Below, one piece after another: positions 33,285-44,603 of a stretch of 64,000 nt of DNA. Numbering within the stretch: position 1 is the first letter of the stretch; each line of letters begins with the position of its first letter. Source of the stretch: Hypomesus transpacificus. Lineage: Eukaryota > Chordata > Actinopteri > Osmeriformes > Osmeridae. Under the pieces are notes generated by a model. It saw only the letters and a program-made list of their open reading frames with translations, did not search any database and had not been told where the DNA came from. A program made the position numbers and the translations under genes. The stretch spans positions 992,344 through 1,056,343 of the forward strand of contig NC_061076.1 in the NCBI RefSeq assembly GCF_021917145.1. The letters are read 5' to 3'.

Positions 33285-35147
33285 TGAGCCGAACTAACAA
33301 AGCCCCTTTATACGGCTAGTGTGGCGTATCTTACTCTTAACTCAACACATACAAAATTACGGTAACAGTAGTTTTGGGTTGCTAAAGTTAGCAGTCAGTC
33401 CTACTCACCTTTCTGCTTTTGAAATCCCACGGCTGAGTAACACAATCATTGTTATGAAAGCCATAGAACGTTCCCCGCAATTTGCTGCGCACAACACTTT
33501 TGTTCGTAATTTTTTATTAGTCAGGTAGCACTATCGTTAGCTTCGATTAGCTTGTTCCAATCTATCTCGTAACATCAAAGATCAAACATTAGAAAATTAT
33601 CAAGAGATCAATGATCACACGGGGATTTAAGGGTATAACTTAGATTGTTGGCAAGTTTAATGGTTGTTAGGATAGCAGTAGTCGTGGACAGTAGCTTAGC
33701 GTATTTGCTGTTGACAGCTAAACAGCTAGCTACTATTGTTAGCTGACTAGATAGTTTGTTGTTCAGATTAATTTCCAGTCTGCTTTTTGAAGTCTGAAAC
33801 ACCTGTTATTAGTTTGTTCATGACGATTTGCATACCTGATTCTTTGGAAAGAGACATCCTTGTCTTCTAAAAGCTTTTAAGCCAGCTACATTCAGTCTTT
33901 CTTTAGTCTGTTCGGCAACTACAGTAGTTCAAGTCAAAAGTAAATTAGATTCGAATAAAGAGGACGTTAACAAGGCGCCCCCCTTGGGTTTCTCTGTGAA
34001 GTGCAGTTAACACATTTTCTTAGGATAATTACATAATATTTAATCAAATGTAATAAAACGACAATAGGCGTGTTTATTATCATGTGATAACATCTCAGCA
34101 ATTATAATTTCTTTAAATATACAAATAACAGTCGCATTTACAAAACTGTCTCAAATATCGCCACCATTTCTTTAAATGCAATATATCGTTACCTTTGAAA
34201 TACGGATTTGCTGCACCATGAATGACAAGGACATCTTAAAACCAATTCATTAACATGAGGGGATCATCTACATTAGGCTTATTTGATGCCTGAATTAAGA
34301 CAGGATAATTCGACAACACTTAAATGTTCTAATGAAGATAGATGTTGACAGGCAGTTAGACTTACAGTAGCTCGTGATACAGTCACGCTCTCCCTTCTCA
34401 GCTTTGGTAAAACATGTTTAATTCTTTAATACAGACTTAAAGAACGAACACACACACACTGTCATCCACACCCAGCTGCCAGATAAACCACCTTTTCAGA
34501 CACACAACAAGGTGTTTTGAAGTCTACCTCAGAGAAGGACGGGACCTTGCGCACACTGTCAGGCACAGATCGCACACCGGACCATCGATCACAGCAAAAT
34601 ATCATAATTACAACTAACAACTGACAGAAAGGGGACAAAAATATGAATGAATTCAGCAAAAATACCTATTTCCAAGCATTGTATTTTAAGCTTGGCTGTA
34701 TGGGTAAACCAAATACATTCTTCTGTACAAATTGAGGCTATATTGAATTAAGTCAGTGCTTGTTTGTAGTGTATGATAATACAGTGTATTGTAAAGTTTA
34801 AACATCATAACACATAGCAATCTGTATTTGAAGTTGTTCTTGTAAATTCATCATATTCAAATGAATTATATTACAAAGTACATTTATTTGTAATCAAGTT
34901 ATCAAAATGTTTTTCCCTTTTCATGACTTCTACAGAAGGCTCCTAGACTATATTCATTCCTGTGTCCTGCTATTTTATACCCGGACAGAGCTCATTAGTT
35001 AACTCTCCCCCCTCTGCCTCTCAAGGCTATTCCTTCAAACGTTTTCTCCTCCCCCCTTCCTCTCCACTCCTCTGCTCCTCCTCCTCCTCTCCTTCCCCCT
35101 TCCTCTCCTCTCCTCCTCCCATGCTCCCAAGATGCTGAGGTACAGTC
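33285..35147 (-). other. Spacer with probable 5' exon of the GIMAP gene and ccdc134 3' end
   Basis: AT-rich unique sequence. A donor AAAG|GTGAGTAG on the minus strand (exon ends at 33409) suggests a 5' untranslated exon for the GIMAP gene. Joining it to the internal acceptor does not preserve frame from its own ATGs. Nothing else coding was recognised. The right part would hold the ccdc134 3' UTR. Confidence 0.4.
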
Positions 35148-35983
35148 TCATAGCTCAGTGCGGGAGCGAGAGATGCGTGGGCCTTTTCTGATCTCTTTCC
35201 TCTTCTCCTCCTTCCTCCTCCTCTTTTCCTCCTCTCTCAGGATCTTCTGAAAGGCCTCCGCAGTGTGAAGCACCTAGAACAGGGAGACGGAGGAAGTTGG
35301 AGTGTGTGTGAGAGTTAGAGATAGTGTTTCCGTGTAGGTACATGCGCCTGAGCGTAGTGAATCAGGTGGCTTAGCGGTTAGGGAATTGGGCTAGCAATCT
35401 GAAGGTCGCCTGTTCGATTCCCGGCTGCGCAAAATGATGTTGTGTCCTTGGGCAAGGCACTTCAACCTACTTGCCTCGGGGGGAATGTCCCTGTACTTAC
35501 TGTAAGTCGCTCTGGATAAGAGCGTCTGCTAAATGACTAAATGTGTGTGTGTGTGCCGTCAGGGGCAGGATCTGGAACAGCCAGAGAGGAGCTCGGTGAA
35601 GCTGAGAGCTACTCAGAGCAGGACTCACATCGTCTCTCTCCGTGCGGTAGGGGTTGGTGAAGTCAGGTGATTTCTCTGCTATTCCCAGCTCCTGCGACAT
35701 CTGACACAGATGAGGGAGGAAAGAGAGGGAGGAAGGGAGGAAAGAGAGGGGTAGAAGAGGGAGGAAAGAGAGGAAGGGGGAGGAAGGGAGGAAAGAGAGG
35801 GGTAGAAGAGGGAGGAAAGAGAGAGAGAGGAAGGGGGAGGAAGGGAGGAAAGAGAGGGGTAGAAGATATACATAAGCAGGAGTAGAAGGAGGTACCCCAT
35901 GTCCTGTGTTACGCTCACATATTAAGGTTAGTAGTATGCAACAAAGTTTTGGGTCCACTGAATAGACTGTATTCCTGTGCAAC

Positions 35984-36014
<31 letters not shown>

Positions 36015-37376
36015 TGTGCAACCCCCCCCCCCTCCCCTTCTCACCAGTGTGAGCACGTGCTGGTGTGCCCCCCCAGTGAATACCCCCGTGAGGTTACAGA
36101 AGCGCAGCCCCCAACGCAGCAGCCCCCCCCACTCAGAGTTGCGGTCGTAGTAATGGTGGACGATGCGGGGGAACCGCAACGCAACATCTCCGAAGAACGC
36201 CGTGTTCTCCACCACATGGGAGTAGGCTAGAGAGGGCCGGAGGAGGGGGGGGAGACACGGGGGGGGGGGGAGATAAAGATAGGTGGCCATGGGAGATAGA
36301 GAGGGAGAGAGGTGGGGAAGGGAGAGAAAGAGAGAGGTGGGGAAGGGAGAGAAAGAGAGAGGTGGGGAAGGGAGAGAAAGAGAGAGGTGGGGAAGGGAGA
36401 GAAAGAGAGAGGTGGGGAAGGGAGAGAAAGAGAGAGGTGGGGAAGGGAGAGAAAGAGAGAGGTGGGGAAGGGAGAGAAAGAGAGAGGTGGGGAAGGGAGA
36501 GAAAGAGAGAGGTGGGGAAGGGAGAGAAAGAGAGAGGTGGGGAAGGGAGAGAAAGAGAGAGGTGGGGAAGGGAGAGAAAGAGAGAGGTGGGGAAGGGAGA
36601 GAAAGAGAGAGGTGGGGAAGGGAGAGAAAGAGAGAGGTGGGGAAGGGAGAGAAAGAGAGAGGTGGGGAAGGAAGAGAAAGAGAGAGGTGGGGAAGGGAGA
36701 GAAAGAGAGAGGTGGGGAAGGGAGAGAAAGAGAGAGGTGGGGAAGGGAGAGAAAGAGAGAGGTGGGGAAGGGAGAGAAAGAGAAGGGGATTAATGATTTG
36801 CAGCAGTGAGAAGGAATCTGCAAAACATGTTATACACATGAATAGACACAATCCTGAACCTTAGAAGCTGCCAGGCTAAAATGAGAACTAGAGATGGAGG
36901 GAGATGAGAGAGAGAGAGACAGAGAGAGAGAGACACAGAGAGAGAGAGAGAGAGTGGTGAGGGGGAAGGGAGGGAAGGCGGGGTGGATGGATGGAATAAG
37001 GTTGAAATCATATGGGAGCAGGCTCGGACACTTTGACACAACAGAGAGGATGGGGGGGCTGTGTCAGAGACGACACACTGGAGGAAAGGACTTAATAGAG
37101 AGAGAGAGAGACAATGATCAAGGGGACGGAGGGAGATGGGGATGTGAGCCAGGCGCAGGAACAGGCAGAAGACAAACTGCATTAGTATCGAGTGAGAGAA
37201 GGAGGGGAGGAAAGGAGAGGACAGGCGTGGAGAGGAAAGGAAGGAGGAGGTGAGGAAAGTGAGGAGAGGATAGGAGAGGAAGCATCCTGACCTTCTTTGA
37301 TCTTGTCGTCCATGGGGAATGGGTCATCAGGCTGCATGTTGGCTGCAATTAGGATCGCTCTGGAATCCTCCAGCAC

Positions 37377-37409
<33 letters not shown>

Positions 37410-38066
37410 CTGCCGCTGAGGGTGGCTTGATACTGGGTGTACTGCAGGTCGTCCATGAGGGCTGAACAGACCTGGAGGACAGCAGTCTCCAGCAGTGCTA
37501 CTCCAGCATCAACACACAACAATATAATCATCATGTCAATAACCGTCAGAGCTCATCAACCACAGCCTCAATCAGAAGGATGTTCTGTACCTAACAATGG
37601 GATTCTACTCATGCAATCACAAAAGACAAACTTCCAATGAACGTTCAGACGTTATAGGTTTCTAGTGTAAATGATGGTACCGTTTTCCCTAATCAGCCCC
37701 ATTGTTACAATCTACACTGAGGAAGGCCTGCCAGTGACAACCCTGGTCCACAGCCCTGTGTGTGTGTGTCCAGGCCTGAGGCAGGGCCCAGCCCAGCCAG
37801 TACCTTGAACAAGCCTTTGAGCATGATGTCTATGATCTTGTACTGCTGGTTGATGTCATTCAGCTCCACCAAGTTCTTCAGGGCGTTCAGCTGATCCTTC
37901 CTCTTTGTCTCAAACAGGCGCTTGTCTGGGAGGAGGCGGTAAGGATGACAGTAACACACACAGGACTGTGCACACACACACACTCACACACACACTCATA
38001 CACAGGGTAACACACACACAGCCCAACACATACACAAGGAACCACAGCTAGTAGTTGTAGATTGGC

Positions 38067-38110
<44 letters not shown>

Positions 38111-38263
38111 GTGTAAGAGGATACAGATCTCCAGGTTGGAGTCATGTCTGTGTGTGTCTGGATCTGCAGAGGCTGAGGCTGTGGCCGCCACCAGCAGGAA
38201 CACAGAGCATACACTCAGCATGGCCAGCAGGGGGCGACAGAGAGGCACTCTGCTAACACACAT
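35148..38263 (-). CDS. ccdc134: Coiled-coil domain-containing protein 134
   Basis: CCDC134 is a secretory-pathway protein linked in mammals to MAPK signalling and to osteogenesis imperfecta. Exons in transcript order: 38263-38125, 37925-37804, 37376-37292, 36226-36045, 35700-35629, 35273-35148. They total 726 nt, 241 residues (human 229), all GT..AG and in phase. The N-terminus has a signal peptide (hydrophobic [20 protein letters not shown], residues about 12-31; a second ATG at 38221 is possible). Conserved blocks are [40 protein letters not shown] and SQELGIAEK. The basic coiled-coil tail reads [20 protein letters not shown]. The protein ends RTEL, a KDEL-like signal comparable to QSEL in the human protein, suggesting ER retention. 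The C-rich tracts beside exon 4 and the minisatellite in intron 3 do not disturb the frame. The ortholog sits next to SREBF2 in human too. Confidence 0.95.
35358..35542 (+). mobile_element. tRNA-headed SINE, copy 2 (ccdc134 intron 5)
   Basis: Same family as the copies at 27.57 and 46.10 kb. It has the A box TGGCTTAGCGGTTA, the B box GTTCGATTCCC, the central TGTCCTTGGGCAAGGCACTT, and the tail TAAGAGCGTCTGCTAAATGA then CTAAATG. It is inserted antisense to ccdc134 between exons 5 and 6. Confidence 0.92.
35986..36032. repeat. Poly(C) tracts next to ccdc134 exon 4 donor
   Basis: A run of about 28 C (35986-36013), interrupted by ATGTGCAA, and a second C run immediately beside the donor at 36044. 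On the transcribed strand this is a poly(G) tract starting about 8-10 nt into the intron, which could form a G-quadruplex in the pre-mRNA. Run lengths in the assembly are unreliable. Confidence 0.85.
36290..36785 (-). repeat. 25-bp purine minisatellite in ccdc134 intron 3
   Basis: About 19 almost perfect copies of a 25-bp unit (GAGAGGTGGGGAAGGGAGAG then AAAGA) with one G-to-A variant near 36670. Pyrimidine-rich on the transcribed strand. It opens long spurious frames on both strands. Confidence 0.96.
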
Positions 38264-41200
38264 GGTAGAGAGGGCAAGGTTAACTGTCAATTTCAGTTTC
38301 AGGTACAATGTGTCTTTGAGCCGCTGCACCGCACACTGTAGACCTGACAGTGACCAATCTCTCTCTCTCCTTCAAAACCCTGATGCATCGAAACACCCCC
38401 AGATAACCTTTTCAACTCTGTCACCATCGCTTTTCTCGATCTTGTACTTCCACGTGCCCTCTCCCTCCCTCCCTCCCTCCACGTGCCCTCTCCCTCCCTC
38501 CCTCCCTCCCTCCGGTCTCTCACACACTCACTCCATCCTCTCCCAGCTTTGGGACTGGGACGCCTCGGCATTCTCCAAGTTCCTCTCTCCTACCCCCCCC
38601 CCCCCCTTACTCCCCGAGCTTGTTAATACATTTGAACCAGATGGAAGGGGAGAAGATAAATAAAAGCCCTAAAAATAGCCCCCCCCCCCCCCGCCAGATG
38701 AATATTGGATGAGAGGCGGTTTCAAAGAAAACGTTAGTCAAAAAGCGATGTGTGGAGAGGAGAAAACCATGTCGATAAAACATACAAGATATGCATAATT
38801 CAGCTAGGCCTCCATCAATGGTACTGGCCAACCCAAGGAACAATGAGAGAGAATGAGAGACACGAGGAGAGGGCGAATGAGAGGGGGAGACAGAATAATG
38901 AAAGTGAGTGAGGAAAGAGGGGGAGCAGAGAGATGGACGAACGAGAGAAAGAATGAGAGGATGGAGGAAGAGGGAGTCTGGCCAGGCCCCGAAGGCGCTA
39001 GCAGGGTTCCTGGTGAACGTCACTTGGATTGGCCAAGGACAAGCCAAGGGTGAATGAAAGACACGGGCAACAGCTGGGAAGAGACAGAATAGTCTGAAAA
39101 AACGAATCAGAAACTGAATGATCACCAGTGATGCTTGATGTCCACTGTTAAGATTCCTCTCACTATCCTGCTGACAGGGCAGCGATATCTGAGCTTCAGC
39201 ACCACAGCAACACTGTCTGAAGTCATACATACTGATGTATAGACCAGCAGGCTAGCACTGTCTGAAGTCATACATACTGATGTATAGACAAGCAGGCTAG
39301 CACTGTCTGAAGTCATACTGATGTATAGACCAGCAGTCTAGCACTGTCTGAAGTCATACTGAAGTATAGACCAGCAGGCTAGCCTCACCACCACAGGAAC
39401 ACCTTGTCTCAAGTCATAGACTGGCAGGTTAGGCTTTGCTGCATAATAACGTAACCTACCTGGTCTAAAGGACGGCTGCATCTCTGAGTAAAAGTACTGA
39501 TCTGGGAGCAGGCCCTGGTGTTTGTTTCTCTAGAAGAAGACTCCTTTTGTATTTGAGCAGAAGTACAGACCTGGTAAAGGTCCTGGTGGTCCAGGTGGGC
39601 GAAAGGAGCTACATGTTTTGTATTGATTCAGTTAGAAGGCTTGAAGGAAATTAAATCTGGGATCAGATCACCATTCTTCCAATCCCCAGACACTCCCGCC
39701 GAAGTCTCGAGGATAATATGCCACTCATCTCCACCGCACACTCCACAGGTTTAAAACGGCCCCCGCTCCCCTTGTAACATGCATTATTTGTACGTCGCTT
39801 GGGATAAAAGCGTCCGCTATATGTATAAACTGTGAGTGTAACCCGCTCCAACCTTTCATCACCGGCACTGGAGAAGTTTTCCAAGGATATTCGTCTGCAA
39901 AAACAAGAAGCCATGAAGAGAGCTGGCTGTATCAGAGTAGTAGGCCTACCGACAACACATCTGAAGCTGCTTTTTCCTCAGACAAGTATCTCTACTTAAA
40001 AACGATCAAGTAAATGATGTGAAAGCTCCCAGTAACCTCCAACTATAGGGAAAAACACCGGCAGAGAACATCATTTCATTCATATGCTAATTCAGTCGGT
40101 GTGTAATAGGCCTACAGCACATTTGGTTGGAGCCGGTTGCGAGAAGCAAGGTCATCAACTTACTGTTGAACCCAAGCAACAGGCCGACAGCACAGATTGT
40201 CCACCCCTGGAAGTCAGGTTTAAGAGGGTTGTGTGTGTGTGTGTGAGGGGCAGCCAGAAGGAAAATCAATAACGTGGAATAAGACCCTAAACTCGACCGT
40301 TTACAGTCATCAATTAGCATCACAATCCATGAAGTTATTATTTCAAATATTACGGAGTAAATGACTTTGTTACGGCCTCCGAATCCCATCAGCGGGCGGT
40401 GTAAAACAGACGAATGAAACCGTTACGGATTGGAGTAATCCACGGTAGAGCACTGATCACACTGAAGATCCGTTCAGCCATAACCACACTGGCCTTGAGA
40501 CACAAATATAGGAACTGTAGTGTGTCAAGGCTATTAGCACAAACCTGCCTGTAACAACTGCATCTCCAACGCCGACTCCAAAATGAAACGACCTCTAGCT
40601 TCATTGCATTAGACCCCTTCTCCTGCAGTTACAGCCCAGGTAAACGCGAACCTAATGGAAGAACATCACACAGAGCAACAATAAACTACGTGATCCTATA
40701 TCCTCCCCCTAGCCTGGTGTGGGAATCAGGCTGTCAGGTTTGACACATCATCGGTCTCCAGCGGTGGAGTCGACCTCCTCATCTTATGGTACTGGGCACC
40801 CGCAATTTGATACATTCCATATCCAACCAATGTGAATGATTGACCATGCCCAACTCTGACCCCTCTCCACAGCCCTGCTGCATGCTTTAGTGTTTGCCTA
40901 GTGGATGAGGTTAGGGGCATCCACACTGCTTACCCTCACATCTACAAAACACAGGCTACTTTTGATACTAAAGAGGAAATTCACACGACAGAACTGTTTA
41001 CAAAGACGTTATGTAGGCTATACCTAAAGATTCAACAGATCTGTTCGTCGATCACGAAACATTGCACCAACTAGTTAGGGAATTGATTACTACTTTGAGA
41101 TTTGAATTCGATTGATTTTAAAGTTACTCATCTTAAATTGATTTGCAATATCAACGCTTCTATTTAGCATCGGTGATGGCCAGACATGCGATGGATAGGG

Positions 41201-42252
41201 TCAGCTTGTGGCGAGGCATTTGACAAAAACTCATCACTCACCGTTAAGTAAAAAAAATCTAATAAAAATAAATCAACCCACGGAACGTTAACGATCACTT
41301 CCTCAATACGATAAGCGATTTGTCGCGCTTTTACTTTTCTCATTGAGATAAAAAATTTACGTAGCCGAACATTTGATTGCTTGTTACAATCCTCAAGTGA
41401 CGATGTAGCATTTGAATCGTTAATTTACGTACACTACTCGTTTGCTCCAGTCCTTGTGCGCCACGGGTCATACCGGCTACTGACTTGGCCAAATGACAGC
41501 AAGCGATATGGGAGGAAGGATGACGTGATTTCCGCACGGAATATTTAGAGAGACACACAGCCTCGTCATAGCGGTAAATCACTTCCCTACAAACTCGAGT
41601 CCACCGGCGTAACGTACCGTAACATATAAGACTATAAAAACATGTTATAAAAATAACTTTATATATAAATATATTTCTCAAATACGTTTTAATGATTTAT
41701 TCATTCATTTGAGAGATAATACGTTGCTGTGCTAGACTACTTGTACAATATAAATAGTCTTCTATGCCAAGTCTTCAGAAAAGGCTTCTTGAGAGCAAAA
41801 TCAAGACAAATAAATGAATAACATCGCAGTGTGAAATAATGTGTAAATGATTTGATTCCATCCAAACTGTACGCCAGTTCATCCTCTTGCAGTAGAAGTG
41901 TTCATCCTCACAGTGAAAGCAGACAGACAGATGGACAGCTCTTCAGTTTGCCTGTGCTGCAGGGTTAAAGATTCTGGATATGAGACAGCTTCTATAGAGG
42001 CTGTGGCTGTGAGTGTGTGTGTGTGTGTGTATATAAAACGGTCTACAACTCAGAAAGACGACAGAGAGATGTTGTGAGGCAAAGTAAATATTATTTTCTG
42101 AGGGATGAACAGATTGATTCAGATTAGATCCATGGTCTGTAATCAGTAAAGACTGATAAGTGGTGCTAGCACTTCTAATATATATATCACTTCAGTGATC
42201 TTGATACCTCTCTCTCATCTACTATTGATCCCTCTCTTGTTACCTCTCTCTC
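38264..42252. other. Intergenic region between mei1 3' end and ccdc134 5' end
   Basis: No convincing exon. Contents: CCCTCCCTCCCTCCACGTG repeats (38456-38515), two poly(C) runs (38587, 38681), an ~39-bp CTGAAGTCATACTGATGTAT-type repeat of about five copies (39205-39390), and a short retroelement-tail-like piece (39785-39835, GTCGCTTGGGATAAAAGCGT). About 1.8 kb of unique sequence follows with a CRE-like TGACGTGA near 41521, possibly the ccdc134 promoter or upstream exon. The assignment of the last part is a guess. Confidence 0.4.
39205..39390. repeat. ~39-bp minisatellite, five copies
   Basis: Units containing CACTGTCTGAAGTCATACTG and ATGTATAGACCAGCAGGCTA, with variable duplication of the CATA segment. 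Confidence 0.88.
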
Positions 42253-42290
42253 TCACACTACCTCGCTCTCTCTCTCTTGCTTTCTTCCAC

Positions 42291-42331
<41 letters not shown>

Positions 42332-42699
42332 TGTGTGTGTGTGTGTGAGTGTGTGTGTGAAGGATACAGAAAGCTGGTGGTCAGCAGATGGAGGTGAGTG
42401 GGGGGCAGTGGGGGCAGGGACTCCATTAGAGCGTCAGCCCGGACTCTCTGCTCCTCAGATGGAGGGGGGTGGAGGACACTGCTCTGGAGCTGGGAAAGAA
42501 AGGAAGAGGAGATGGGGAGGAGAGGGAGAGGAGAGGAAGAGGAGAGGAGAAGGAGAGGGGGAGGAGAGGAAGAGGACAGGGGGAGAGGAAGAGGAAAACC
42601 AATTGAGTAGTGAGAGAGAACGGTGTAGGGTTAACCAAGAGAGAGAGAGACAGAGAGACAGAGAGAGGGGACGACAGGGAGAGAGAGACACAGAGAGAG

Positions 42700-42737
<38 letters not shown>

Positions 42738-42757
42738 GGGACGACAGGGAGAGAGAC

Positions 42758-42809
<52 letters not shown>

Positions 42810-43505
42810 GACTACAGGGAGAGAGAGACACAGAAAGAGAGAGAGAGAGAGAGGACGACAGGGAGAGAGACACACACAGAGAGAGAGAGAGAGAGGACGA
42901 CAGAGAGATGACAGACAGCAGCTTGGTGGTGATAGAAGCTGTGAGAGGTTTAAATAAGAACAATCTCCCATGAGATCATCTTTGATCCAACAACCCCTCT
43001 CACTCTCACATCTAGTCTCTATGTCTCTCCCTCTCAAACACACACACACATCACAGCCCTGTCTGTGAGGCACAAAGGAAACGCAGCAAACAGCAGAAGA
43101 TGGTGAGGAGGGAGAGAAAACGTTCCAGAACACTGTCACTTCCTGTCCAGAACACCGTCACTTCCTGTCACTCTGAAGACAGGCAGTGAGAGGGACTTAA
43201 TGAAGCACTGTTTCCTGTCTGGACACACTGTGGAAGATACTGCGTGTGTACTGTATGTGTGTGTATACCTGTGTGAGCAGCAGTGTGTGTGTGTGTGTGT
43301 GTACCTGTGTGAGCAGCTGTGTGTGTGTGTGTACCTGTGTGAGCAGCAGTGTGTGTGTGTGTGTGTACCTGTGTGAGCAGCAGAGAGAGGGCCTGTGTGC
43401 TCTGCTCCTCCAGCTCCTCCAGTCCTCTCGTCTCCACAGCGTCCAGCACCTTCCTCAGGTGTGGCTCCCACATCACCACACTGCTGCCTGCTGCCACCAG
43501 CTGCA

Positions 43506-43540
<35 letters not shown>

Positions 43541-44563
43541 CCTGCTCAGCCTGGTAACATTGCTGTGTATGTGGTGTGTATGTGGTGTGTGTGTGTGTTA
43601 CCAGGCTTAGCAGGGTGAGACTGGCAGGGTGTAGCAGGCAGGTTTCTCCAGAGTGGAGGAGAGAGTGGAGGAGGAGACGACACCAGGGCTGACTCGCCAC
43701 ATGCTGGGCTAGAGACGGGCGGAGGAGGACAAGGAGACAGAGGGAGGGGGAGAGGGAGAGAGACATAGGGAGACAGAGGGATAGAGAAGGAGAGAGAGGG
43801 AGGGAGAGAGGGAGAGAGACATAGGGAGACAGAGGGAGAGAGAAGGAGAGAGGGAGAGAGAGACAGAGGGAGAGACAGAGGGAAAGGAGAAATTGAAAGA
43901 GTGAATTAAACTGACAGAGACAAAGAAAAGTCTCAGCCAGTCTAAGATCATCAGTGCTCCTTTTTTCTCACCTCTATAGACAAGCCTACATCCCTGTCAG
44001 ACAAAGTTAGGTACCTGTGAGAGGACTCCTCCTCTGCAGGTAGGCCAGTAGAGAACCCAGACAGCTCACAGACACCCTGAGCACCACATGCTGCTTCTGA
44101 GGGGGGAGGGGGGGAGAGGGGAGAGAGAGGGAGGTCAGAGAGAGGAGGTGTTGACAGTTATATTCAGTTATATAAGGAAACAAAAGTGTGAGTGTGTTTG
44201 ATGGAGAAAGAGAGAGGAAGCCAAGACATACAAACCTACTTAGACCGACATGAGTGAGAAACATATATATGCACATAACCATAGAGTCAAAAGTGGGAGT
44301 GATGACAGGAACAGTGTGAGGAGATAAAGGGAGGGAGGAATAAAAATAGAGAGATGAGAGAGAAGGCACACTGATGTGGAGAGGTACTGAACAGAGAAAG
44401 AGACAGAGAGAAAGGAGAGAGAGAGGACAGAGAGAGGACAGAGAAGAGAGAGGGGAGAGAGAGAAAGGAGAGGAGAGAGGAGAGACAGAGAGAGAGGGAG
44501 AGAAAGAGACAGAGAGAAAGGAGAGAGAGAGGACAGAGAAGAGAGAGGGGAGAGAGAGAGGGG

Positions 44564-44603
<40 letters not shown>

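Noticed and set aside
40726-40926. Minus-strand frame of 66 codons between mei1 and ccdc134
   Set aside because: No splice-site support, no recognised family, and no neighbouring exon in phase.
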